A stretch of 64,000 nucleotides of DNA from an uncultured Oscillospiraceae bacterium (GCA_950097245.1 CATNCS010000004.1:1-64000), one strand, 5' to 3'; shown: positions 8,244 through 17,101, counted from the first letter of the stretch. Notes: generated from the sequence alone by a model not told the origin. Translations and numbers: made by a program.

Positions 8244-9358
8244 TTGGCCCCCTCCTTTCTGGTCCGCACCAGCTGAAAGCGGGTGAAGAAGTCCGCCGCC
8301 AGTACGATGAAGAGGATCACGCCCTGGAGCAGGTTGGCAAAGTTGGCGTCGATGGAGGGGTAGGTGGTGCTGGCCGTCTGACAGCCGAACTGGAGCACGG
8401 TAATCAGCAGGGAGGCCACCACAATGCCCGCCGTGTTCAGCTTGGCCAGCCAGGCCACCACCACGCCGGTCCAGCCCACGTCGTTGGTGACGGAGGTGGA
8501 CAGGATGCCGGCGGAGGACACCTGAAAGGCCCCCGCCAGTCCAATGAGGGCGGCGGACAGGAAGATGGTGCGGATGACGATTTTCCCCACCTTCATGCCG
8601 GCGTACCGGGCGGTGTTGGGGCTGTCCCCCACCACGGCAATCTCATAGCCTCGCTTGGTATAGTTGAGGTAGATGTACAGCAGCACGCACAGGGCGGCGG
8701 CGATGAGCAGCGACAGATTCAGGTTGAAGGGCCCGATGGGAATGGTAATCATCTGGGCATTGGCCGGGAACTTGGCAAACTTGGGCCGGGCGGACCCGGG
8801 GTCCAGGAAGAAATTCCAGTCTGTTTTCGTCTCGGCAAAATATTGCAGAAAGTATAGGGCCACATAGTTGAGCATCAGGGTGAGCAGGGTCTCGTTAGTG
8901 CCGAAGCGCACCTTCAGCGCCGCCACGAACACCCCGTACAGGCCGCCGCCCAGGGCTCCGGCCGCCGCCATCACCAGCACCATGGCGGGCCGGGGCAGGG
9001 ACTCCCCCAGCTTCATGGCGGCAAAGCCCGCCCAGAAGGCCCCCATGATAAACTGCCCCTCGCCGCCGATGTTCCAGAAGCGCATCTTAAAGGCCAGGGC
9101 CAGGGCCATAGACACAATGAGCAGCGGGACAAAGAGCTTGATAAAGTTCTCCACCGCCCGCCAGGGGTAGCGGCTGCCGGGGATGCCCATGGTGAGCAGC
9201 TGCCGGTAGAAGGTGACGGGCTCCACGCCCTGAACGGCCAGCAGCACCGCGCCCACGGCCAGGGCCAGCACCACCGCCGCCACATAGGCCAGCACCTGCC
9301 GGCCCGGTCCGGCGCTCTCCCGCTTGACCACATGGAACAGAGGCTGACGGTTTTTCAT
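8240..9358 (-). CDS. BMP-type nucleoside ABC transporter permease 1 (NupP-like)
   Basis: The first membrane subunit, 372 aa, with about ten hydrophobic segments after a short basic N-terminus. The family loop ...YTKRGYEIAVVGDSPNTARYAGM (about 235-255) is present. GTNETLLTLMLNYVALYFLQYF is the conserved pore-side helix. It overlaps the ATPase gene by 4 bases at its start and the second permease by 4 bases at its end, giving a tight operon. Confidence 0.88.
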   Translation of the reverse strand: MKNRQPLFHVVKRESAGPGRQVLAYVAAVVLALAVGAVLLAVQGVEPVTFYRQLLTMGIPGSRYPWRAVENFIKLFVPLLIVSMALALAFKMRFWNIGGEGQFIMGAFWAGFAAMKLGESLPRPAMVLVMAAAGALGGGLYGVFVAALKVRFGTNETLLTLMLNYVALYFLQYFAETKTDWNFFLDPGSARPKFAKFPANAQMITIPIGPFNLNLSLLIAAALCVLLYIYLNYTKRGYEIAVVGDSPNTARYAGMKVGKIVIRTIFLSAALIGLAGAFQVSSAGILSTSVTNDVGWTGVVVAWLAKLNTAGIVVASLLITVLQFGCQTASTTYPSIDANFANLLQGVILFIVLAADFFTRFQLVRTRKEGAK

Positions 9359-10938
9359 TCCTCCACCTCCTCATTCTCCTCAATCCGGCTGTCCCGGGCG
9401 ATGCCGGCGGGCTTGTCCTCATATTTGTTGGTCAGGTCCAGGGCGCCGGTCATCATCAGGCCCAGCTCCTCCTTGGAGGTCTTGTGGGCGTGGACCACAC
9501 CCATCACCTTTCCGTGGCACAGCACCATAATCTTGTCGCACAGGTCGATCATTACGTCCAGGTCCTCCCCCACAAAGAGGATACCCACCCCGTCCTTCTT
9601 CTGCCGGTTGAGGATGTCGTAGATGGCGTAGGAGGAGTTGATGTCCAGCCCCCGGACGGGGTAGGCGGTGACAATCACATTGGGCCCCGCCTTGATCTCC
9701 CGGCCCAGCAGCACCTTCTGCACATTGCCTCCGGACAGCCGGCGCACCGGCGTCTCGGTGGAGGGGGTGACGATCTCCAGCTCGCTGATCACCTGCCGGG
9801 CCTCCGCCCGGCCGGTCTTCCGGTCCACAAAGGGCCCCTGGGCCAGGTCGTACTTCTTCAGCAGCATGTTGTCGGTGATGGACATGGAGGGCGCCAGGCC
9901 CATGCCCAGCCGGTCCTCGGGGATGAAGGACATGGAGATGCCCTTCTCCAGAATGGCCTTGGGGCTGAGGCCCACGATGTTGTCCCCCTTATGGATCATC
10001 ATGCCGCTCTCGATAGGCCGCAGGCCGGCGATGGCCTCGCACAGCTCCTTCTGGCCGCAGCCGGCGATGCCGGCCACCCCCAGAATTTCCCCGCCCCGGA
10101 TATAGAAGTTCACCTTGTCGATGGCGGTAGCACCCTCGTCGTTTTTGATGGTCAGGTCCCGAATTTCAAGGAGGGGCCGTGTCTTTTCCACCACCGGACG
10201 GTCGATGTTCAGCTCCACCTTCCGGCCCACCATATACTCGGTGAGCTGCTGCTCGTCGGTGGAGGGGGTGTCCACGGTGGTGATGTACTCCCCCTTCCGG
10301 AGGATGGCCACCCGGTCGGAGATCTCCAGCACCTCGTTGAGCTTGTGGGTGATGATGATAATGGCGTGGCCCGACTCCTTCATCCGGCGGAGGACGTCGA
10401 AGAGTCTGGCGGTCTCCTGAACGGTGAGGACGGCGGTGGGCTCGTCCAGGATGATGATGTGGGCCCCGTAGTACAGCACCTTGACGATCTCCAGGGTCTG
10501 CTTCTCCGATACTGCCATGTTGTACACCTTTTTCCGGGGGTCGATGTCAAAGCCGAATTTCCGGGCCATGTCGCCGATGATGCCGTAGCGGTCCTTTTTC
10601 AGCACCTGCCCGGACCTGTCGTCCCCCAGCCAGATGTTGTCGGCGGCGGAGAAGACGTCCACCAGCTTGAAGTGCTGGTGGACCATGCCGATGCCCAGCC
10701 GCTTGGCGTCCTCCGGGGAGTTGATGACCGCCTCCCGGCCGTCCACCAGGATGGACCCGCTGTCCGGCTTGTAGATGCCCGACAGCATGTTCATCAGGGT
10801 GGTCTTGCCCGAGCCGTTCTCCCCCAGCAGGGCCAGGATTTCTCCGGGTCTTACGTTGAGGTTGATGTTTTTGTTGGCAGCTACGCTGCCAAAGCTCTTG
10901 CAGATGCCCCGCATCTCAATGGCGTATTGCTGCTCCAT
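9355..10938 (-). CDS. BMP-type nucleoside ABC transporter ATP-binding protein (NupO-like)
   Basis: A double ATP-binding subunit of 527 aa that powers the importer. Domain 1 has Walker A GENGSGKTT (about 38-46) and Walker B IIILDEPTAVL, but its signature is the divergent VSEKQ. Domain 2 has a degenerate Walker A (GIAGCGQKE), a good signature LSGGNVQ, and the YPVRGLD motif in place of a full Walker B. Such asymmetry is normal for sugar/nucleoside ABC ATPases of this type. A family A repeat and a terminator separate it from the substrate-binding gene. Confidence 0.9.
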   Translation of the reverse strand: MEQQYAIEMRGICKSFGSVAANKNINLNVRPGEILALLGENGSGKTTLMNMLSGIYKPDSGSILVDGREAVINSPEDAKRLGIGMVHQHFKLVDVFSAADNIWLGDDRSGQVLKKDRYGIIGDMARKFGFDIDPRKKVYNMAVSEKQTLEIVKVLYYGAHIIILDEPTAVLTVQETARLFDVLRRMKESGHAIIIITHKLNEVLEISDRVAILRKGEYITTVDTPSTDEQQLTEYMVGRKVELNIDRPVVEKTRPLLEIRDLTIKNDEGATAIDKVNFYIRGGEILGVAGIAGCGQKELCEAIAGLRPIESGMMIHKGDNIVGLSPKAILEKGISMSFIPEDRLGMGLAPSMSITDNMLLKKYDLAQGPFVDRKTGRAEARQVISELEIVTPSTETPVRRLSGGNVQKVLLGREIKAGPNVIVTAYPVRGLDINSSYAIYDILNRQKKDGVGILFVGEDLDVMIDLCDKIMVLCHGKVMGVVHAHKTSKEELGLMMTGALDLTNKYEDKPAGIARDSRIEENEEVEE

Positions 10939-10964
10939 GCTTCTCTCCTTTCTCGCGAATATCC

Positions 10965-11035
10965 GTAGGGGCGGATATTATCCGCCCGCCCGAACTCCGG
11001 CGCATCACCGGCGGGCGCATGATATGCGCCCCTAC
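10965..11035. repeat. Family A palindromic repeat
   Basis: GTAGGGGCGGATATTATCCG on the left and GCATGATATGCGCCCCTAC on the right, each with its own inner palindrome. It lies between the binding-protein and ATPase genes of one transporter. Confidence 0.85.
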
Positions 11036-11065
11036 ACACATTTCCAATCTTCTCCGGGTAAAATC

Positions 11066-11098
11066 ACGGGCCGGCCGGGATGATCCGGCCGGCCCGGT
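11066..11098 (-). terminator. Terminator-like hairpin after the BMP binding-protein gene
   Basis: Arms GGGCCGGCCGG and CCGGCCGGCCC flank GATGAT. On the minus strand GTGATTTT follows. It may reduce transcription from the abundant binding protein into the ATPase and permeases. Confidence 0.65.
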
Positions 11099-11127
11099 TC
11101 GGGTCTGCTTGGTCAGGGGCGGGAGGC

Positions 11128-12396
11128 TCAGCCCTCCTGCACGCCCGCTACGTTGTAGTCCATAGAGCCCTTGATAACACCGTCGTCCACAGGGGGGCCG
11201 CCGGCGGCCACGATCACATTGAGGTCGGCGTCCACCAGGTCGGCATCGGTCCTGACGATCTCCACCTTGCCGTCGTCAGAGATGTTGTAGCTCAGCTTCA
11301 CGCCGGTAAACACGTCCCACTCGCCGGACTTGATGAGCTCCCGCACCGCGTCCATGACGGCGGCGGTGTTGGGGGCGGCGGTGGCCTCGTTCACGGGAGA
11401 GGCGTCCACAAAGCCCTCGGCCAGGCCGGCGTAGTAGGCGTTGCCGCCCATGTTCTCCACAAACTTGGAGGCGTCGCCGTTGCAGGCCATGGCGGCCTCG
11501 ATGGCGGTCTGGTAGTAGACGTTCCAGTGCCAGATGGCGGCGGTGATGTGGGCGCTGGGGGCCTGCTCGGTCATGTCGGAGTTGTAGCCGCAGCCGAAGG
11601 CGTTGTTCTCCTGGGCCACCAGCTGGGGCTGGGCGGAGTCGCAGTGCTGGGAGATGACGCCGCAGTTATAGGCGTCGATGAGGGCCTGGGCGGCCTGGCG
11701 CTCCAGGTTCTCGTCGCCCCAGATGTTGATTTTCTTTACATAGACGGTGGCGTCGGGGTTGGCGGACTGGACGCCCAGGGCAAAGCCGTTGATGCCGGAG
11801 CAGGTCTCGGCGTACTCGGTGTTGTAGGCGGCCACATAGCCGATGGCGTTGTTGCCGATCTCCTTGGACTTCAGCCCGGCGGCGATGCCGGCCAGGTAGC
11901 GGGCCTGGTAGATCCGGCCGAAGTAGTTGTTGAAGTTGGTGTCGTTGTTCTTATAGCCGGTGCCGTGGGAGAAGCAGATGTCGGGGTACTCACCGGCCTT
12001 GTCGTTCATGGCGTCGATGTAGCCGAAGGAGATGCCGAAGATCACGTTGGCCCCCTGGTTGGCCAGGGTGTCGATGGCGCTGCACACCGCGTCGTAGTCC
12101 TCAGCCACGTTGTCCACGATGAGCAGCTGGGTGGCGGGGTCCATCCCCAGGTCCTTCATGGCGGTGGTGATGCCGTTGTGGTGCTGGAAGGTATACCCGG
12201 CCACGTCGTTCTGGCTGGTGATGTAGATGGCGCCCACCTTAAAGTCGCCGTTGCCGGCGGGAGCGGGGGTGGACACATCGCTGCCGGAAGCGGCAGGCTT
12301 GCTGGAAGCCGCAGGGGAGCTGGTATTGCCGCCGCCGCAGGCCACCAGGGACAGGCTCATAGCCGCGGCCAGAGCCAGCGCAAGAAATTTCTTCAT
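11128..12396 (-). CDS. BMP-family substrate-binding lipoprotein
   Basis: The extracellular receptor of the importer, in the BmpA/NupN (PnrA-like) family. The 422-aa protein has a signal peptide and lipobox LVAC (Cys20), then a Ser/Ala-rich linker. The periplasmic-binding fold includes GAIYITSQNDVAGYTFQH at the start of lobe 1 and VIFGISFGYIDAMNDKAGEYPDICFSHGTG in the middle. The family binds purine nucleosides. The xpt gene just upstream on the same strand supports purine uptake. The strong ribosome-binding site AAGGAGG precedes ATG at 12396. Confidence 0.9.
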   Translation of the reverse strand: MKKFLALALAAAMSLSLVACGGGNTSSPAASSKPAASGSDVSTPAPAGNGDFKVGAIYITSQNDVAGYTFQHHNGITTAMKDLGMDPATQLLIVDNVAEDYDAVCSAIDTLANQGANVIFGISFGYIDAMNDKAGEYPDICFSHGTGYKNNDTNFNNYFGRIYQARYLAGIAAGLKSKEIGNNAIGYVAAYNTEYAETCSGINGFALGVQSANPDATVYVKKINIWGDENLERQAAQALIDAYNCGVISQHCDSAQPQLVAQENNAFGCGYNSDMTEQAPSAHITAAIWHWNVYYQTAIEAAMACNGDASKFVENMGGNAYYAGLAEGFVDASPVNEATAAPNTAAVMDAVRELIKSGEWDVFTGVKLSYNISDDGKVEIVRTDADLVDADLNVIVAAGGPPVDDGVIKGSMDYNVAGVQEG

Positions 12397-12443
12397 TCTG
12401 TTTCCTCCTTAAAGTACAGTTCGTTTCATGGATACCTTATATA

Positions 12444-12468
12444 TTAAAACCGGTTGGGCCGGTTTTAA
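12444..12468 (-). terminator. Hairpin between xpt and the BMP binding-protein gene
   Basis: TTAAAACCGG and CCGGTTTTAA arms around TTGGG, about 50 bases upstream of the lipoprotein start. It could be the end of the xpt transcript or part of the leader. Confidence 0.5.
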
Positions 12469-12490
12469 CCAATCTCATTGGACCGCACCG

Positions 12491-12686
12491 AAAGGCTTCC
12501 CCTTTAGGGGAAGCTGTCGAGCGCAGCGAGACTGATGAGGCTGTTTTGCGAAGCAAAACATACGAAGTAAACGAGGTTTTGCAAAACTGTATTTGCTTCG
12601 CACATTTCGCCTTCGGCGAAACGGCCTCATCCGCCCCCTTCGGGGGCACCTTCCCCTAAAGGGGAAGGCTTTGCCCCTGCGGAGGA
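12491..12686. repeat. Family B composite palindromic repeat
   Basis: About 195 bp. End modules CTTCCCCTTTAGGGGAAG are inverted at the two ends; the inner modules are CTGATGAGG and CCTCATCCGCCCCC; the centre contains TTTTGCGAAGCAAAA and CATACGAAGTAAAC. The same modules recur at 43412 in the other orientation. Confidence 0.85.
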
Positions 12687-12693
12687 ACGGGGT

Positions 12694-13269
12694 TCAGTCC
12701 ACAAACTCCACGCCGTTCTCCTCAGACATGGACTTGACCCGGGCCAGGGACTCCACCCGGACGCCCTTGGCCCGCAGGCGGTCCCCTCCGGGCTGGAAGG
12801 CCTTCTCGATGACGATGCCCGCTCCCACCAGCCGGGCCCCGGCCTGGTTCACCAGGTCGATGAGCCCCTCCAGGGCGGCGCCGTTGGCCAGGAAGTCGTC
12901 GATAATCAGGATATTGTCCCGGGGGCCCAGGAACTTTTGAGAGACAATCACGTCGTACACCCTGCCGTGGGTAAAGGACTCCACCTTGGTGGTGTACACC
13001 TCGCCGGCGATATTTTTGGTCTGGCTCTTCTTGGCGAAGACCACGGGACAATGAAACGACTGCGCCGTGACACAAGCGATCCCGATGCCGGAGGCCTCGA
13101 TGGTCAGAATCTTGTTCACGCCGCAGCCGTCAAACCGGCGCAGGAACTCCCTGCCGATCTCCTCAAAAAGGGCAACGTCCATCTGGTGGTTCAGAAAACT
13201 GTCCACCTTCAGCACGTCGGTCCCCTTTACCACCCCATCCCTGCGGATGCGCTGCTCCAGCAGCTCCAT
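12694..13269 (-). CDS. xpt: Xanthine phosphoribosyltransferase
   Basis: Converts xanthine and PRPP to XMP in purine salvage. The 191-aa length is normal. The PRPP-binding motif is ILIIDDFLANGAAL (about 121-134) and the N-terminal hood MELLEQRIRRDGVVKGTDVLKVDSFLNHQMD is typical of Xpt. The BMP nucleoside transporter follows on the same strand, giving an uptake and salvage unit. In Bacillus, xpt has a guanine riboswitch; I could not find one here, only a hairpin before the start. Confidence 0.95.
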   Translation of the reverse strand: MELLEQRIRRDGVVKGTDVLKVDSFLNHQMDVALFEEIGREFLRRFDGCGVNKILTIEASGIGIACVTAQSFHCPVVFAKKSQTKNIAGEVYTTKVESFTHGRVYDVIVSQKFLGPRDNILIIDDFLANGAALEGLIDLVNQAGARLVGAGIVIEKAFQPGGDRLRAKGVRVESLARVKSMSEENGVEFVD

Positions 13270-13299
13270 GGGACTTCACCGCCTTTCCGGAAAAATGAG

Positions 13300-13321
13300 G
13301 TGGCCCGAATTGCCGGGCCAC
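13300..13321 (-). terminator. Hairpin just before xpt
   Basis: GTGGCCCG and CGGGCCAC arms; on the minus strand CTCATTTTT follows, about 30 bases before the xpt start. It could be an attenuator, but I see no matching antiterminator or aptamer. Confidence 0.4.
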
Positions 13322-13541
13322 GTCTCCGCGCGAAAATTATCACAGATGCATTGTATCTCAAAACATTCCATTTTTCAATCCCCTTTTTCGGGTTTTTTCT
13401 TGTTCCTGAAAAAACCGGCCTCCTTTCCCTGGGGAATTTTTCCTGTCCGACTGTCTTCGACGGCGTATTTTCCAAATTATGGTAAACTATAGACAGCGGG
13501 CCGGCTGCCGGCCCAATACATAGGAGAAAGGTGGGTCCTTT

Positions 13542-14351
13542 ATGTGGCCGCTGTCCAAAAAGGGAATCTTCGAGACCGGGCGGGTGCTCTTCCTCCCCGT
13601 CGACGCCATTCAACCCAACCCCAATCAGCCCCGCCGCGCCTTCACCCAGCCCGAGCTGGAGGAGCTGGCCAACTCCATCCGGGAGCTGGGGGTGCTCCAG
13701 CCCCTGTCGGTCCGCCGCCGGGACGGGCACTGGGAGCTGGTGGCCGGGGAGCGCCGCCTGCGGGCGGCACGCCTGGCGGGGCTGGACACCGTCCCCTGCC
13801 TGTCCGTCCAGACAGACAGCCAGTCCTCCTCCCTGCTGGCCCTGGTGGAGAACCTCCAGCGCCGGGACCTGGACTTCTGGGAGGAGGCCCTGGCCCTCCG
13901 CCGCCTTATCGACACCTACCACGTCTCCCAGGAGGACGTGGCCCGGCGCATCGGCAAGAGCCAGTCCGCCGTGGCCAACAAGCTGCGGCTGCTGAAGCTG
14001 CCCCAGGAGGTGCTGGAGACCCTCCGGGACCACGGCGCCACCGAGCGCCACGCCCGGGCCCTGCTGCGGCTGACCACCCCGGAGCAGCAGCTGGAGGGGG
14101 CCCGGCAGATCGCGGCGGACAACCTCACTGTGGCCCAGGCCGAGGCCCTGGTAGACGGCATGCTGATGTCCAAGGCTCCCCCCAGGCGAAACAGGCCCAC
14201 CTTTGTCATCAAGGACGTGCGGCTGTTTCTCAACACCATCACCCGCAGCCTGGACATCATGCGCTCCGCCGGGGTGGACGCCCAGTGCGACCGCCAGGAC
14301 TCCGACGAGGCCATCACCCTCACCATCCATATCCCCCGCCGGGCGGGGTAA
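13542..14351 (+). CDS. noc: ParB-family nucleoid occlusion protein Noc
   Basis: Noc binds specific chromosomal sites and keeps the division machinery off the nucleoid. The 269-aa protein has the ParB N-terminal CTP-binding domain with the GERRLRAAR box (about 67-75) and ENLQRRDLDFWEEA, then a helix-turn-helix (VSQEDVARRIGKSQSAVANKLRLLKLP, about 127-153). The first residues (MWPLSKKGIF) could form the short amphipathic membrane helix known in Noc. The order noc-parA-parB matches Bacillus. It could be a second ParB rather than a true Noc; the assignment rests on position and length. Confidence 0.8.
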   Translation: MWPLSKKGIFETGRVLFLPVDAIQPNPNQPRRAFTQPELEELANSIRELGVLQPLSVRRRDGHWELVAGERRLRAARLAGLDTVPCLSVQTDSQSSSLLALVENLQRRDLDFWEEALALRRLIDTYHVSQEDVARRIGKSQSAVANKLRLLKLPQEVLETLRDHGATERHARALLRLTTPEQQLEGARQIAADNLTVAQAEALVDGMLMSKAPPRRNRPTFVIKDVRLFLNTITRSLDIMRSAGVDAQCDRQDSDEAITLTIHIPRRAG

Positions 14352-14369
14352 TGTTTCACGTGAAACATT
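14350..14369. promoter_or_regulatory. parS centromere site (perfect)
   Basis: The 20-bp palindrome AATGTTTCACGTGAAACATT contains the exact ParB consensus TGTTTCACGTGAAACA (14352-14367). It starts at the noc stop codon, between noc and parA. Confidence 0.95.
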
Positions 14370-14383
14370 GGCAAAGCAAGCAA

Positions 14384-14454
14384 GTAGGGGCCGCCGCCCT
14401 CGGCGGCCCGTCTTAATGATATACTCAACGGGGCGGCGAGGGCGCCGCCCCCCA
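14384..14454. repeat. Family A palindromic repeat, GCC variant
   Basis: Left arm GTAGGGGCCGCCGCCCTCGG and right arm CGGGGCGGCGAGGGCGCCGC, separated by an AT-rich centre. It lies in the noc-parA gap. Confidence 0.75.
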
Positions 14455-14501
14455 CGTGCTTCTCTTTCTGAGAAGCTTTTTTATTTTCTCTTTAAAAACA
14501 G

Positions 14502-14530
14502 TTGAAATCATCGGCGGCGATTGATATAAT
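14502..14530 (+). promoter_or_regulatory. parA promoter
   Basis: TTGAAA, 17 bases, TATAAT, 50 bases upstream of parA; it should drive parA and possibly parB. Confidence 0.8.
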
Positions 14531-14580
14531 GGGGAATTGCACAACCCAACTACTTCATTTTCCTCAAGGAGGCCATTTCC

Positions 14581-15339
14581 ATGGCTAAAATCATCGCCGT
14601 CGTCAACCAAAAGGGCGGGGTGGGCAAGACCACCACCACCGTCAACATCACCGCCGCCCTCCACGACCTGGGCAAGCGGGTGCTGCTGTGCGACTTTGAC
14701 CCCCAGGCCAATGCCACCTCGGGCATGGGGGTGGACAAGAACACCGCCTCCCCCAATGTCTACGACCTGCTGGTCAGCGACGCGGACCCGGCCCGGGCGG
14801 TGGTGTCCACCAGATATGGCGACGTGCTCCCCTCCAACAAGGCCCTGGCCGGGGCGGGCATCGAGATGATCGGCATCGACCACCGGGAGACCCTGCTGAA
14901 AAACGCCCTGACCTCCCTGGCGGACCGGTACGACTTCATCTTCATCGACTGCCCCCCCTCTCTGGAGCTGCTCACCGTCAACGCCCTGTGCGCCGCTCAC
15001 TCCCTGCTGGTGCCGGTGCAGTGCGAGTACTACGCCCTGGAGGGGCTCAGCGACCTGCTGGCCACCGTCCGGCTGGTAAAGCGGAAGCTGAACCCCGACC
15101 TGACCATGGAGGGCGTGCTGCTCACCATGTTCGACAGCCGGACCAACCTGTCCCTCCAGGTGGCGGAGGAGGTCAAGCGCCACTTCCCCGGCCAGGTGTA
15201 CGCCACGGTGATTCCCCGGAACGTCCGCCTCTCCGAGGCCCCCAGCCACGGCAAGCCCATCAGCGAGTATGACCCCTACTCCCGGGGGGCTGAGGCCTAC
15301 AAGCTGCTGGCGGAGGAGATGTGCGCAGCGGGGACGTGA
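14581..15339 (+). CDS. parA: Chromosome partitioning ATPase ParA (Soj)
   Basis: A 252-aa Walker-type ATPase that works with ParB at parS to segregate origins and, in Bacillus, also controls DnaA. The deviant P-loop KGGVGKTTTT lies at residues 11-20; CDFDPQANAT (38-47) and FIFIDCPPSL (about 120-129) complete the site. The ribosome-binding site AAGGAGG precedes ATG at 14581. It sits between noc and parB as in Bacillus, but an AT-rich composite repeat separates it from parB. Confidence 0.96.
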   Translation: MAKIIAVVNQKGGVGKTTTTVNITAALHDLGKRVLLCDFDPQANATSGMGVDKNTASPNVYDLLVSDADPARAVVSTRYGDVLPSNKALAGAGIEMIGIDHRETLLKNALTSLADRYDFIFIDCPPSLELLTVNALCAAHSLLVPVQCEYYALEGLSDLLATVRLVKRKLNPDLTMEGVLLTMFDSRTNLSLQVAEEVKRHFPGQVYATVIPRNVRLSEAPSHGKPISEYDPYSRGAEAYKLLAEEMCAAGT

Positions 15340-15509
15340 TACTTTTTCTTTGAAAAGAAAAAGTATCCAAAAAGAAACTTTTCCGCAAAACTGCGTTTTG
15401 CTTCTCTCCTTATATTGATAGGACGCAGTTCAAGCCAGTCAGAGGAAAAACGAAGTTTTTCCAAACGTTTTCTTTTGGTTCTTTTCTTTTTCAAAAGAAA
15501 AGAACAAGA
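15339..15509. repeat. AT-rich composite palindromic repeat (family C)
   Basis: One end is a hairpin of ATACTTTTTCTTT with its complement. The other end is GTTCTTTTCTTTT with its complement. Between them are short palindromes such as GCAAAACTGCGTTTTGC and GGAAAAACGAAGTTTTTCC. Each end hairpin could act as a terminator. Only one copy is seen here. Confidence 0.7.
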
Positions 15510-15524
15510 CTGCGAGGTAACGAC

Positions 15525-16421
15525 ATGGCAAAACGAAAGACAGAACTGGGCCTGGGCCGGGGGCTGAACGCCCTGCTGGGCGACCCGGGCCTCCCGGAGC
15601 AGAACGAGGGCTCCATCTCCCTGCCCATCTCTCAGGTGGAGCCCGGCCTGAACCAGCCCCGGAAGCGCTTTGACCAGGGGGCGCTGGACGACCTGGCGGA
15701 GTCCATCCGGGTCCACGGCATCATCCAGCCCCTGACGGTGCGCCGCCTGGCCACCGGCTACTACCAGATCATCGCCGGGGAGCGGCGGTGGCGGGCGGCC
15801 AAGGCCGCCGGCCTGGAGGAGGTGCCCGCCGTCATCATCGAGGCGGACGACCGCAAGGTGATGGAGCTGGGCCTCATTGAAAACCTCCAGCGGGAGGACC
15901 TGAACCCCGCCGAGGAGGCCCGGGGCTACCGGACCCTCATGGAGGAGTACGGCCTCACCCAGGAGCAGGTGGCCCAGCAGATGGGCAAGAGCCGCCCCGC
16001 CATCACCAACACCCTGCGCCTGCTGGCCCTGCCCGACCAGGTGATGAAGCTGGTGGAGGAGGGCTCCCTCTCCGCCGGCCACGCCCGGGCCATTCTGGGC
16101 GCTCCCACCGCCGCCCTCCAGACCGAGGCCGCCAAAAAGGTGGTGGAGGGACAGCTGTCCGTCCGCCAGACTGAGGCCCTGATTAAGGCCCTGCAAAAGG
16201 AGAAGAAGGAAAAACCCAAGGAGGCGGCCCCCGACCTCTCCCTCTACCTGGGTGAGCTGGAAAAGGACCTGTCCGGCCGCCTGGGCCGCAAGGTAAAGAT
16301 CGCCCACAAGGGCAAAAAGGGCAGAATCGAGCTGGAGTACTACAACGAGCAGGATCTGGAAACCCTCTTAGGGCTCCTCCAGCGGCTGAAGGACGAAGGT
16401 GGTGACTCCTATGGCTTCTGA
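15525..16421 (+). CDS. parB: Chromosome partitioning protein ParB (Spo0J)
   Basis: A CTP-dependent DNA clamp that loads at parS and spreads, and recruits SMC in other Firmicutes. The 298-aa protein has a basic N-terminal tail that contacts ParA (MAKRKTELGLGRGLNALLGD), the GERRWRAAKAAG box, ENLQREDLNPAEEA, and the helix-turn-helix LTQEQVAQQMGKSRPAITNTLRLLALP. The C-terminal dimerisation domain ends in YYNEQDLETLLGLLQRL. ATG at 15525 follows GAGG. Its stop overlaps the next gene. Confidence 0.96.
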   Translation: MAKRKTELGLGRGLNALLGDPGLPEQNEGSISLPISQVEPGLNQPRKRFDQGALDDLAESIRVHGIIQPLTVRRLATGYYQIIAGERRWRAAKAAGLEEVPAVIIEADDRKVMELGLIENLQREDLNPAEEARGYRTLMEEYGLTQEQVAQQMGKSRPAITNTLRLLALPDQVMKLVEEGSLSAGHARAILGAPTAALQTEAAKKVVEGQLSVRQTEALIKALQKEKKEKPKEAAPDLSLYLGELEKDLSGRLGRKVKIAHKGKKGRIELEYYNEQDLETLLGLLQRLKDEGGDSYGF

Positions 16422-17031
16422 CCGGCGCAGGGCGCCCAGCGAACCCTTCATTGAGGACGCCCACCGCTTTCCCGACGACGGCCAGAAAAAGCGCCGTCCC
16501 CCCTCCCCCGACTCCGACGCCCGCCGCCGCAAGACCCAGCAGCGCCGCCGGCGAAACTCCGTCTTCCAGTATATCGCCATTCTGTTTATGACCGCCTTTG
16601 TCCTGCTGCTGTTCACCTTTATGATGGAGAAGCGGCAGAGCCAGCAGCAGATCGACGATCTGAAGCAGTCCAACTCCGCCGCCCAGACCCTCCAGGGGCT
16701 GCTGGACGAAAACGCGGCGCTGATGGAGCAGATTGCCCAGGTGGAAAAGCAGGCCAGGGACCTGGCCGACCAGCTGGCCGCCGCCAGAGCAGAGACCTCC
16801 TCCGCCCAGCAGCAGACCCAGGCGGAGGAAAAGGCCGTCCAGGCCATGCACTGGTTCTGGCAGATCAACGAGGCCTCCGTCCGGGGCAAGACCAAGCTGT
16901 GCCGGGAGCTTATCACCTCTCTGGAGGAGGCCAAGCTCCAGGACTACCTGCCCAAGGAGAACATCACCGGCACCGACCGCTTCTCCCCCTACGACCGGTA
17001 TATGGAAATCCGGGGGAAGGTTATAAAGTAG
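16411..17031 (+). CDS. Single-pass membrane coiled-coil protein (FtsL/DivIC-like topology)
   Basis: I do not recognise a family. The protein is 206 aa from ATG at 16411, which overlaps the parB stop; a GTG 12 bases upstream is possible. It has a cytoplasmic Arg/Pro-rich tail (about 1-50), one membrane segment (FQYIAILFMTAFVLLLFTFMM, about 53-73), then a long Gln/Ala-rich coiled coil and a small C-terminal part. The topology resembles FtsL, DivIC or septum proteins. Coupling to parB suggests a role in nucleoid or division organisation, which is inference. The stop TAG is provided by the repeat that follows. Confidence 0.75.
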   Translation: MASDRRRAPSEPFIEDAHRFPDDGQKKRRPPSPDSDARRRKTQQRRRRNSVFQYIAILFMTAFVLLLFTFMMEKRQSQQQIDDLKQSNSAAQTLQGLLDENAALMEQIAQVEKQARDLADQLAAARAETSSAQQQTQAEEKAVQAMHWFWQINEASVRGKTKLCRELITSLEEAKLQDYLPKENITGTDRFSPYDRYMEIRGKVIK

Positions 17032-17053
17032 GGGGCGGCGCCCTCGCCGCCCC
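17028..17053. repeat. Family A half-repeat supplying a stop codon
   Basis: GTAGGGGGCGG followed by CCGCCCC. The TAG at 17029 is the stop of the coiled-coil gene. Confidence 0.7.
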
Positions 17054-17101
17054 GCACCTTACCGCTCGCGCTCTACTGTCTCGCAGTGTATCGGCGGGCC
17101 G

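Noticed and set aside
12491-12686. CRISPR array or tandem repeats
   Set aside because: The repeated units are inverted and scattered singly over the window, not arranged as regular repeats with spacers.
13270-13500. Purine riboswitch upstream of xpt
   Set aside because: The conserved loop and junction bases of the purine aptamer could not be found on the minus strand; only a hairpin near the start was seen.
15339-15509. Insertion sequence between parA and parB
   Set aside because: No transposase frame and only about 170 bases; it is a composite of short palindromes.
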